From Bacillota bacterium (GTDB lineage: Bacteria; Bacillota; Clostridia; Clostridiales; Clostridiaceae), in contig JAJXWH010000005.1 of NCBI GenBank assembly GCA_021781745.1, forward strand, positions 62,001 to 126,000: a stretch of 64,000 nucleotides of DNA. Reading direction: 5' to 3'. The first letter of the stretch is position 1, and each line of letters opens with the position of its first letter. Of the stretch, positions 57,375-64,000 are shown in pieces. The notes beneath the pieces were generated by a model. It searched no databases, was not told where the DNA came from, and saw only the letters and a list, made by a program, of their open reading frames with translations. Made by a program: the position numbers and the translations under genes.

Positions 57375-58055
57375 ATGAGTCAGTCAAAAGAACATGAACC
57401 AATATTTTTAGGAAGTCGGGATATGAATGTATCACCAGAATTTGTTGAAGAAAAGATAGAAGAAATGAATGAAACTTTACTTATCTACCGTTCGGCTATA
57501 AAGGAAGTTAAAACTAAATTAGATATACTAGATGACGAACTAAAGATTAAGAGAAAGAGAAATCCAATTGAATATATGAAATCAAGAGTGAAAACGCCCG
57601 GAAGTATTATGGAGAAGCTTAGGCGTAAAGGCTTTGAAATGAGCATTGAGTCAGCCAAAAAGAATTTAAACGATATTGCAGGCATACGGGTGATTTGTTC
57701 TTTTGTAGGTGACATATATGACATTGCAAAAATGCTTATAAGGCAAGACGATATAACATTAATTGAAGAAAAGGACTATATAAAAGATCCAAAACCTAAT
57801 GGATACAGAAGTCTTCATTTAGTTATAGAAGTTCCTATATTTTTTTCAGATAATGTAGAACAAGTTAGAGTAGAAGTGCAAATTAGAACAATCGCTATGG
57901 ATTTTTGGGCAAGTCTTGAACATAAATTATATTATAAGACTTTTGGAGAAGGACCAATACATATTACACAAGATTTAAAAGAATGCGCAGACCTTATAGC
58001 ATCAACTGATATGAGAATGCAGGATATACAAAAAGAAGTAGAAAAATTAAGGTAA
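57375..58055 (+). CDS. RelQ-type small alarmone synthetase, (p)ppGpp synthetase
   Basis: A 226-residue protein with a single RelA/SpoT nucleotidyltransferase domain and no HD hydrolase, TGS or ACT domains. Key blocks are KRKRNPIEYMKSRVKTPGSI, LNDIAGIRVICSF with a catalytic Asp, IKDPKPNGYRSLHLVIEV and VEVQIRTIAMDFWASLEHKLYYK. It should make ppGpp/pppGpp in the cytoplasm as a stress signal. ATG 57375 gives a normal RelQ N-terminus; the in-frame TTG at 57348 would add 9 residues. Confidence 0.92.
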   Translation: MSQSKEHEPIFLGSRDMNVSPEFVEEKIEEMNETLLIYRSAIKEVKTKLDILDDELKIKRKRNPIEYMKSRVKTPGSIMEKLRRKGFEMSIESAKKNLNDIAGIRVICSFVGDIYDIAKMLIRQDDITLIEEKDYIKDPKPNGYRSLHLVIEVPIFFSDNVEQVRVEVQIRTIAMDFWASLEHKLYYKTFGEGPIHITQDLKECADLIASTDMRMQDIQKEVEKLR

Positions 58056-58142
58056 ATTGAATAGGTGTAAAAATGATTAAATATAATAAAGTGATTTTGA
58101 ACATACTGTATTTGTGACTTTTATTAAAGGAGAGTAGTATGT

Positions 58143-58346
58143 ATGGAAAGAGAACACTATATTGTAGATGGGTTAGCAAACGAAAATATGAAAACACAAG
58201 TAAAAAATGCATTGGAAAAAATTGAAGGTGTAGATAAAGTTTGTATTGATCTTGCTCGTGGAAGCGTTGAAGTAATTTATAACACTCCTGCTACCCCAGA
58301 GGAAATAAGAAACTGTATTGAAAATACAGGGCATCATATTCAATAA
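58143..58346 (+). CDS. HMA-like small protein without the metal-binding cysteines
   Basis: A 67-residue ferredoxin-like HMA-fold protein. The pattern HYIVDGLANENMKTQVKNALEKIEGVDKV… SVEVIYN… EIRNCIENTGHHIQ is that of copper chaperones and P-type ATPase N-terminal domains, but the CxxC that binds metal is replaced by ANEN. It probably does not carry copper in the usual way. AAAGGAGAG precedes ATG 58143. No copper ATPase or csoR is nearby. Confidence 0.8.
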   Translation: MEREHYIVDGLANENMKTQVKNALEKIEGVDKVCIDLARGSVEVIYNTPATPEEIRNCIENTGHHIQ

Positions 58347-58347
58347 G

Positions 58348-58475
58348 TTTATAAGTTAAAAAATATAAGTGATAAGTTTAGGAAGAAAAGCCACGAAGGC
58401 TTTTCTAAAAATTATTTTATAGAAATCACGTTAGTGATTTCATCCTTAACTTATCACTTATAATTTATAACTTTT
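58348..58475. repeat. Branched palindromic element
   Basis: Outer arms ATAAGTGATAAGTTTAGGA (to 58382) and TCCTTAACTTATCACTTAT (from 58443) enclose two perfect hairpins: AGAAAAGCC/GGCTTTTCT (58384-58406) and GAAATCAC/GTGATTTC (58422-58441). The fold is a three-way junction. It fills the gap between convergent genes and may terminate both or be a dispersed repeat. Confidence 0.7.
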
Positions 58476-58556
58476 AATTAATTTACTCTTATCTTTGATT
58501 TGCAAATAATACTTATCTTAAGGTGATAATTTAATATTTACTAAGTATCCCTCATA

Positions 58557-58964
58557 TTATCCTTCTAATATTTTCACATAAAACATCCTATCTCTTGGTC
58601 CATCGAATTCACAGAAATATATATCCTGCCACCTTCCTAAGAGTAAATTTCCATTATTTAAAATAAATGTTTGAGAAGCTCCCACAGTTGAGGATTTTAA
58701 GTGAGCATGTGAGTTGCCCTCAAAATGTTTATAATTTGAATCAGTAGATGGAAAAACTTTTTCAAACCCATAAATCAGATCATGAACAACATCAGGATCA
58801 GCATTTTCATTTGTAGTAATTCCAGCAGTAGTATGGGGACAGTATACTACTACAATTCCATTTTTTATATCACTAACCTTGATATCTTCTTTAACATAAG
58901 AAGTTATTTTCATCATAGCTTGCCTTGGATTGATTGAAATAGAGTGTTTAAACAAATTAGACAT
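58557..58964 (-). CDS. YjbQ/UPF0047 family protein
   Basis: A 135-residue member of the YjbQ (UPF0047) family, reported to have thiamin phosphate synthase side activity. Conserved motifs are IVVVYCPHTTAGITTNENADPDVVHDL, EGNSHAHLKSSTVG and LLLGRWQDIYFCEFDGPRDRMFYV. AAGGGGG 6 bases upstream selects ATG 58964 over the in-frame codons before it. It is a single-gene unit. The true cellular role is unclear. Confidence 0.9.
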   Translation of the reverse strand: MSNLFKHSISINPRQAMMKITSYVKEDIKVSDIKNGIVVVYCPHTTAGITTNENADPDVVHDLIYGFEKVFPSTDSNYKHFEGNSHAHLKSSTVGASQTFILNNGNLLLGRWQDIYFCEFDGPRDRMFYVKILEG

Positions 58965-59151
58965 AAAAAGCCCCCTTAACAATATTTTGAACTATAGTAT
59001 AATAATAAAGCAAATGAGTATATATATAAATATATTTATTTGAATTTTAACTGACATTTTAGAATATTTTACAATTGCAGGGTGGAGTGTGAATTATTCT
59101 TATGAAATATGTTATTATATAATATATTGTTAGTAGAAGGGGAGTAAGATA

Positions 59152-59397
59152 ATGCCACATATTATTATAAAACTTTATCCAGGTAGAAGTGAGGAGCAAA
59201 AGATAAATCTCGCTAAAAATATTACAGCTGCAGTTTCTGAAAGTTTACAATCAAATGAAAGCAGTATTTCAGTCGCAATTGAGGAAATTCAAAGTGAGGA
59301 TTGGGCAAAGGAAGTTTATAAAAAAGATATCCTTGATAATTATGAGAAAATATATAAAAAACCTGGATATAAGCCAAGTGAGGATGAATTAAAGTAG
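59152..59397 (+). CDS. Tautomerase family protein (4-oxalocrotonate tautomerase-like)
   Basis: An 81-residue tautomerase-superfamily protein. It starts Met-Pro, so the catalytic proline becomes the N-terminal residue after Met removal (PHIIIKLYPGRSEEQKINLA), and it has the EEIQSEDWAKEVYKKD block typical of the PptA-like clade. The substrate is unknown; no aromatic degradation genes are nearby. GGGGAG precedes ATG 59152. Confidence 0.9.
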   Translation: MPHIIIKLYPGRSEEQKINLAKNITAAVSESLQSNESSISVAIEEIQSEDWAKEVYKKDILDNYEKIYKKPGYKPSEDELK

Positions 59398-59557
59398 GTA
59401 GTATTATGAAATATACCATGGTAACGAAATAATAAATGAGAGCGTAGAAAATAAATACTACGTTCTTTTTTATTGCAATTATTCAATTCTATTTTGTAAA
59501 TTATGTTAATAAGAATAATGTAGAGTATTAAATTTATAAGATAGAAGGGATGATAAA

Positions 59558-60040
59558 GTGATAAAAAGAAATGTATTTAAAAAGATGCTATTATTCATAT
59601 CTATATTTACTGCAGTTGTAAGCTTTGGGATAATAAATGAAATAAAAGCCAGCGGAGAATCTAATGGATGGGTGTATACTGATAACAGCTGGCGATATTA
59701 CAGCGGACCATCAATACAAACTGGCTGGTGCCTAAATAATGGAAACTGGTACTACTTAGATGATAACGGAAGGATAAAAACTGGTTGGATTAAAAGCGAA
59801 GGAAAATGGTATTATCTAGATCCAAGTACTGGAAAAATGATAACAGGATGGATTGAAGATAGAGGTAAATGGTACTATTTAAATACTTCAGGCGAAATGG
59901 TAACAGGGTGGCTTGAGTATAATGGTAATTTATATTACCTAAATACTTCTGGAGTAATGGTCAAAGATGTTTATATTGGTTCCTATTATTTAGGACCTGA
60001 TGGAACTTGGAGAGAAGGCTCGTGTATAAGTAGAAAATGA
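59558..60040 (+). CDS. Secreted cell-wall-binding repeat protein
   Basis: A 160-residue exported protein. Residues 1-31 are a signal peptide (MIKRNVFKKMLLFISIFTAVVSFG, cleavage near IKA-SG). The rest is about five choline-binding-type repeats of about 20 residues (GNWYYLDDNGRIKTGW, GKWYYLDPSTGKMITGW, GKWYYLNTSGEMVTGW, GNLYYLNTSGVM). No catalytic domain is attached, so it binds wall polymer only. Start GTG 59558 behind GAAGGGATG. Confidence 0.88.
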   Translation: MIKRNVFKKMLLFISIFTAVVSFGIINEIKASGESNGWVYTDNSWRYYSGPSIQTGWCLNNGNWYYLDDNGRIKTGWIKSEGKWYYLDPSTGKMITGWIEDRGKWYYLNTSGEMVTGWLEYNGNLYYLNTSGVMVKDVYIGSYYLGPDGTWREGSCISRK

Positions 60041-60072
60041 TTAGTTAAAATATTGTTTTTTAATAAAATTAG

Positions 60073-60113
60073 GGGCTGTCGCACTAAATAGTTAGTGCAC
60101 AGCTCATTTTTCT
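60073..60113 (+). terminator. Terminator after the wall-binding repeat gene
   Basis: A stem of GGGCTGT-GCACTAA with TTAGTGC-ACAGCTC, one bulged C (60080) and an ATAG loop, is followed by ATTTTTCT. Confidence 0.8.
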
Positions 60114-60206
60114 GAAAAAAAATAATCTATAAAAATGTTAACAAAGGTAGAATTGTATGGGGTTATTAGTTGACCTTAGGCATATTGTAAGCCGTATGCA
60201 TATGAA

Positions 60207-61310
60207 TTAGTCATACCAATTCTTTATAACATCAGCAGTTTTTTCACTAGGATAATATCTTTTGTCAGCGCTGGTTTCACCTATAGCAAATACTGAGAAA
60301 CCAAGGTTCCAAGATTCGTCTTTAAATTCTTTTTTATACGCTTCAAAGCAGTTTGCTTGTTCTTCATCATTTATATTATCAGAAATCAGAGGATTATATG
60401 GCTGAACTGAAGCTTTATTAGTTCTTGGAAAACCTAATTCGCCAAAGAAAATTGGTTTGTTCCATTTATCATAAAAGTTTTTTATTTCTTGTTTTACATT
60501 TTGTTTTCTGTTATATATTTGTGTATTCTCTATGGCGCTTACTAAATTATCTACAGTATTTGTTTCATTTTCAGTAAGTTCAAAATAAGCTGCAATTGAA
60601 ATAAAGTCTACTTTTGAAAAAACATTATTATTTAATTTGGTGTAATATTTATCTGTAAATTCAGGTGAAAAACTTTGTGCTGTAACCCAAAAATTCGTTC
60701 TGTAAGTTACTAAACCTTTATAGCGCGCTTTAACATAATCCACCATATCACACATTTTATCTTCATTGTTTTCCATATGTACAAAGCTAGTTCCAATATT
60801 AAATGCATCAACATGATATGGTACGGCAATATCTTTGATTAAATTACCCAGAACATTATTAGTCCAGTTACTAAAAAACTCATCTATATTGTTTGGACTC
60901 CATGCAGTTTCTCCAAGGCTTCCATTTTCTATCCAAGGATAAGGCTCAAGTATTATGTTAATTTTTTTCCCGCGTAATTTTTTAAATAATTCTATAGCGC
61001 GTTCTTCACTTCCTTTATCTACTGTCATATTGCTTGAAGTTCTGCTTTCAATATTTATTACAATTGGAACGTTTAAAGTATTCAGCTTAAGAGTATTTAT
61101 ATCGCTAAGTACTTGATCAATATTATAATCAGTCGATAAATTTCCAGATTTAATTTTTGTTTCAAATTTTGAATTTAGAGTTTTTCCTTCAAATTTGTTT
61201 ATCATATTATTAATGTAACCCCTAGAATCAACATTAATATTATATGTATAATAGATAATAGAGAATATACATATAATAAAAAACGTAATAATTATTCTTT
61301 GTTTTGTCAT
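60207..61310 (-). CDS. Membrane-anchored glycoside hydrolase-like protein (GH113-type TIM barrel)
   Basis: A 367-residue protein with an uncleaved N-terminal membrane anchor (about 5-25) and an extracellular domain that reads as a (beta/alpha)8 barrel: NVPIVINIESR, INIILEPYPWIENGSLGETAWSP, HVDAFNIGTSFVHMEN, VDFISIAAYFEL and the C-terminal strand IFFGELGFPRTNKA with a candidate catalytic Glu. This resembles GH113-like enzymes. The second acid/base is less clear (Gly-Thr where an Asn-Glu is often found), so activity is uncertain. The flanking wall-binding gene supports a surface role. Confidence 0.65.
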   Translation of the reverse strand: MTKQRIIITFFIICIFSIIYYTYNINVDSRGYINNMINKFEGKTLNSKFETKIKSGNLSTDYNIDQVLSDINTLKLNTLNVPIVINIESRTSSNMTVDKGSEERAIELFKKLRGKKINIILEPYPWIENGSLGETAWSPNNIDEFFSNWTNNVLGNLIKDIAVPYHVDAFNIGTSFVHMENNEDKMCDMVDYVKARYKGLVTYRTNFWVTAQSFSPEFTDKYYTKLNNNVFSKVDFISIAAYFELTENETNTVDNLVSAIENTQIYNRKQNVKQEIKNFYDKWNKPIFFGELGFPRTNKASVQPYNPLISDNINDEEQANCFEAYKKEFKDESWNLGFSVFAIGETSADKRYYPSEKTADVIKNWYD

Positions 61311-61513
61311 TTTATCCCCCTAGTAAATTAGACTATATTGTTTAAATCAAATAAATTGTCTCTTAATATTACATTATAACTCAATTTCTACTTTTTATAA
61401 CTTTATATACAGAAATTTATGATTATAACACAAATTAGATTTATGAATGCAGCATTTTTAAAATGTGGTATAGTATAATATTTAAGGACGGCAACATGGA
61501 AGGAGTTAGATTT

Positions 61514-61624
61514 ATGTCAAAACTTAAAAATAGTATTATAAAGGCAATAAAATATTTATTGCTAATAGTGGTGTTTTCTGGCATAATTTATATGTTTATA
61601 ACATATTCTATTAACAATATTTAG
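61514..61624 (+). CDS. Small single-span membrane protein (36 aa)
   Basis: ATG 61514, with AAGGAG 9 bases upstream and a TATAAT at 61475-61480, opens 36 codons ending at TAG 61622. The product has a basic start (MSKLKNSIIKAIKY) followed by one hydrophobic helix (LLLIVVFSGIIYMFIT). The good ribosome binding site, promoter-like -10 and membrane pattern suggest it is real. The function is unknown. Confidence 0.55.
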   Translation: MSKLKNSIIKAIKYLLLIVVFSGIIYMFITYSINNI

Positions 61625-61747
61625 CATAAGTTCTTAAGTGTTTTACATAGGTTCATGAAAATGATTTTTAATTGTACAAAAAGTTTGGATTTATTTATTT
61701 TAAAGATTATATGATATTGGTATTATTTATTGAAGTTAGTTCGAACA

Positions 61748-61800
61748 AACACTGATTGGAAGCAAGTATATGTTGATTAAGCTTCCAATTGGTGTTTTTC
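61748..61800 (+). terminator. Strong intrinsic terminator
   Basis: AACACTGATTGGAAGC (61748-61763) pairs along 16 bp, with two G-T pairs, with GCTTCCAATTGGTGTT (61781-61796), then TTTC. It lies about 125 bases after the small membrane ORF, supporting a short transcript there. Confidence 0.85.
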
Positions 61801-61881
61801 TTATACTGAGTTCCTTAAAAAATGGAAGTATGCACTTTTTCGTAACTTACTTACCATTAGCATACTGTAATTAAAATTAAA

Positions 61882-62244
61882 TTACTTATATATGTAAAAT
61901 AATGCAGGTAATACAGCAAACCAAATAAGATGAAATGTATTTATGATAATATACAATATAATAGCGCAGTTAATAAGAAAATTTGATTGTTTTAGTTGAT
62001 TATTTGTTGCTTTTTTCATCCTTAAATATATAACTATAAAAAGAATAGCAGGAAATATAACCTTTAATATGATACTCCAAATAGGATTTTGTACTACTCT
62101 TATCATCAAAATATTTGCTTCTATGTACAAATTAGTACTCAAAAGCAAAAGAGTAAAAAATATATCTGATACATTAAGTAGATAAAGTATTATAAATTTA
62201 TATTTTATATTTTCAAGAGAATAGTTTTTTATAAAAGATATCAT
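61882..62244 (-). CDS. DUF5658 family membrane protein
   Basis: A 120-residue protein with three or four membrane helices. LLNVSDIFFTLLLLSTNLYIEANILM matches the DUF5658 pattern (LNxxDxxFTLxxL…EANPLM). The function is unknown. GAGGTG before ATG 62244 sets the start; the GTG at 62253 is part of that site. Confidence 0.75.
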   Translation of the reverse strand: MISFIKNYSLENIKYKFIILYLLNVSDIFFTLLLLSTNLYIEANILMIRVVQNPIWSIILKVIFPAILFIVIYLRMKKATNNQLKQSNFLINCAIILYIIINTFHLIWFAVLPALFYIYK

Positions 62245-62545
62245 TTTAAACACCTCTATCTAGTAATTATTGACTGATAATATTCAAATAAACAAAATAA
62301 TAGTAAATATATTTATGATATGGATCTTTTGTGATAAGTGAAAATAGATTTATTTTAATGATATATTTTAGTATGACTAGAGCCAAAAGATGATTAAAAT
62401 TAAATTTTTAAAAAGAATATATTATGCATACTTAAAATAATAAAAATGAAATAAGATATAAAATACATAATTTATTGAAGCTGTTAATGAAATAAATTTA
62501 AAAAATCATTTTTTGAAGAAAAGGGATAAATAAATATTTATATTA
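62245..62545. other. Intergenic region between divergent genes
   Basis: Very AT-rich DNA with no supportable gene or RNA. It separates the DUF5658 gene from the mglB-like gene; the only structure is the dyad at its right end. Confidence 0.5.
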
Positions 62546-62575
62546 ATTAATGATAATAATATTAGTATCATTAAT
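62546..62575 (+). promoter_or_regulatory. Inverted repeat just before the mglB-like gene
   Basis: ATTAATGATA (62546-62555) and TATCATTAAT (62566-62575) are perfect inverted copies 10 bases apart, ending at the GAAAGGG ribosome binding site. It could be an operator or a leader hairpin limiting translation. Confidence 0.5.
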
Positions 62576-62593
62576 GAAAGGGTATGATTTAAA

Positions 62594-63658
62594 ATGAAAA
62601 TATTTAAAAAAACCATAGCAGTTTTAGCGTGCATAATTATCATATCTGCAATAGTATCAGGATATGATAATAAAAAAGTTAATGCTCAAGGAATGCAACT
62701 TAGACAAAGGCCTATAGCTATAGATGTATTATTATATAATTTTGAGGATAAATATATTTCTTTAGTTCGCCAAAGTCTGGAAGATATTCAAAAACAAAAT
62801 CCGGGGAAAGTTGAATTTAAATTTTACGATTCAAAAGGAAACCAGTCGATACAAAATGAAATACTTGATAATATACTTAGGACTGAAAGGATTGATATTT
62901 TATTAGTAAATCTTGTTGATCCTAAAGCTACAGGTGATGTCATCCAAAGGGTTAAGGGAAAAGATCTTCCATTAATCTTTTTTAATAGAGAACCAGTTGC
63001 AACTGAAGTAATAAAATCTTACCCAAAATCTTACTATGTAGGAACAAATGCAAGTGAGGCGGGTGCATTGCAAGGAAAAATATTAATAAATCTGTGGAAT
63101 AATGATAGAAGTTTTATAGATAAAAATAATAATGGGATATTGCAATATATTATGTTACAAGGAGAACGTGGGAGTATAGAAGCACAAGAAAGAACAGAAT
63201 CAGTTATTTCAACAATTCAAAAAGCAGGAATTAAAACAGAACAATTAGCATTAATTGTTTGTGATTGGAGAAGAGATTTTGCCAAGGATGCTATAAGTAA
63301 ATTGTTCCTGCAATATGATACAAGAATAGAGGCAATAATTGCTAATAATGATGAAATGGCAATAGGAGCTATTGAGGCATTGCAAGGCTATGGATATAAT
63401 AAGGGAGATAAAGCAAAAACAATAGCAGTTGTTGGAGTTGATGCAACTCCAGAAGCACGGGAGTTAATAAGAAAAGGAGAAATGGCTGGATCAGTCTTTC
63501 AAGATCCGTCGGAAATGGCGAAGGCTATTTATTTAATAGGAATGAATGTGTACTTAGGAAAGGATCCGCTTGCTGGAACACCATATAAATTTGATGCTAC
63601 AGGAGTTTCGGTTAGATTACCATATAAGGAATACACGAATAAAGGTGGTAATGTATAA
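62594..63658 (+). CDS. Galactose/methyl-galactoside-type sugar-binding protein (MglB-like)
   Basis: A 354-residue periplasmic-binding-protein-type-1 protein. A hydrophobic signal (about 5-23) is followed by two sugar-binding lobes: NRTEP-like FFNREPVATEV, the Ca2+-loop DKNNNGILQYIMLQGERG as in MglB, CDWRRDFAKDA, IIANNDEMAIGAIEAL and VVGVDATPEARELI. The lipobox position reads SGYDNK instead of a Cys, so it would not be lipidated. No ABC ATPase or permease follows in the window; it may sense sugar or serve a distant transporter. Confidence 0.85.
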   Translation: MKIFKKTIAVLACIIIISAIVSGYDNKKVNAQGMQLRQRPIAIDVLLYNFEDKYISLVRQSLEDIQKQNPGKVEFKFYDSKGNQSIQNEILDNILRTERIDILLVNLVDPKATGDVIQRVKGKDLPLIFFNREPVATEVIKSYPKSYYVGTNASEAGALQGKILINLWNNDRSFIDKNNNGILQYIMLQGERGSIEAQERTESVISTIQKAGIKTEQLALIVCDWRRDFAKDAISKLFLQYDTRIEAIIANNDEMAIGAIEALQGYGYNKGDKAKTIAVVGVDATPEARELIRKGEMAGSVFQDPSEMAKAIYLIGMNVYLGKDPLAGTPYKFDATGVSVRLPYKEYTNKGGNV

Positions 63659-63676
63659 TTACATAAATAGTATCAT

Positions 63677-63713
63677 AAAGGATTGCAGTTCAAGAGAAAC
63701 ATAGCAATCCTTT
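63677..63713 (+). terminator. Hairpin after the mglB-like gene
   Basis: AAAGGATTGC (63677-63686) pairs perfectly with GCAATCCTTT (63704-63713) around a 17-base loop. The T tail is short (AGTTG), so it may be a weak terminator. Confidence 0.6.
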
Positions 63714-63780
63714 AGTTGCGTAAGTGTTATCTTATACTTAAACAAAGAGAGATTATGAATAAGCAGTGTATCTGGATGCA

Positions 63781-63810
63781 TTGTGGATTAATTTTCAATT
63801 ATGTTATAAT
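63781..63810 (+). promoter_or_regulatory. Candidate promoter of the last gene
   Basis: TTGTGG (63781-63786), 18 bases, TATAAT (63805-63810), about 70 bases before ATG 63879. Confidence 0.5.
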
Positions 63811-63878
63811 GATTTTGTAATTACATTTAATAGAAGATAAATTAAATTTTAGGAGAAGAAGATTAATGGAGGATAAAT

Positions 63879-64000
63879 ATGGAACTTAAGTGGGAAGATG
63901 AATATGATTGGTTATATAAAGAACAATGGGAAGATCAAATAGGTGTGCTGCCAACTGCGAAGGTAGCAGCAGATATTTTTGATAAAAATGACTGTAAGAT
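63879..64000 (+). CDS. Hypothetical protein, 5' part (cut by window edge)
   Basis: ATG 63879 behind GGAGGA opens a frame still open at base 64000 (40 codons). The start is acidic and aromatic (MELKWEDEYDWLYKEQWEDQ, then IGVLPTAKVAADIFDKNDC). I do not recognise the family and the rest lies outside the window. Confidence 0.65.
   Translation, partial: MELKWEDEYDWLYKEQWEDQIGVLPTAKVAADIFDKNDCK

Overview
This window is AT-rich DNA (about 30% G+C by eye) from a spore-forming, low-GC Gram-positive bacterium. Gene order, protein sequences, strong AGGAGG ribosome binding sites and sporulation genes all point to Clostridium sensu stricto, most likely near C. beijerinckii; the species is inferred. No tRNA, rRNA, CRISPR array or insertion sequence with a transposase was seen.

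Region 1 (1-32850) is a conserved housekeeping segment, nearly all on the + strand. It opens with pyrH (cut by the window edge), frr, uppS, cdsA, dxr, rseP and ispG, which serve translation, undecaprenyl carrier, phospholipid and isoprenoid supply. The rimP-nusA-ylxR-ylxQ-infB-rbfA-nrnA-truB-ribF translation/transcription operon follows, then rpsO, pnp, an M16 peptidase, ylmC/ymxH, aspartokinase, tepA, ftsK/spoIIIE, rimO, pgsA, recA, rny, spoVS, ptsH and purB. Regulatory signals can be read directly: two tandem hairpins between a promoter and rimP (probable NusA autoregulation), an rpsO promoter with a structured leader, a LexA box on recA, a textbook sigma-H promoter on spoVS, and hairpins that cover the ribosome binding sites of ymxH and tepA. 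A 39-bp hairpin repeat occurs after ispG, where it supplies the end of the coding sequence, and again before pnp.

Region 2 (32850-39908) holds a long imperfect palindrome, a putative amidase, a DUF6398/TPR-like protein, and a ribDEBAH riboflavin operon behind an FMN riboswitch.

Region 3 (39909-53708) is the accessory island and the most interesting part. It encodes a collagen-like GXT-repeat glycoprotein with a DNRLRE-type N-terminal domain, a second DNRLRE-like protein with a coiled coil, a beta-propeller-like protein, a cysteine-rich protein, four glycosyltransferases (one fused to a methyltransferase, one to a TPR-like region), and FdtA/FdtB/acetyltransferase-type enzymes for a dTDP-3-acetamido-3,6-dideoxyhexose. 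Several genes have sigma-K-like promoters (AC-N16/17-CATANNNTA), so the island probably builds and glycosylates the spore surface late in sporulation. Two gene relics (a GT-D/DUF1792 glycosyltransferase and an acetyltransferase C-terminus next to a palindromic element) show that its sugar chemistry has been remodelled.

Region 4 (53709-64000) is a run of small independent genes: HD phosphohydrolase, DUF1540 protein, reverse rubrerythrin, HAD phosphatase, EEP-family hydrolase, RelQ-type alarmone synthetase, HMA-like protein, YjbQ, tautomerase, cell-wall-binding repeat protein, GH-like exported protein, two small membrane proteins, an MglB-like sugar-binding protein and one gene cut by the right edge.
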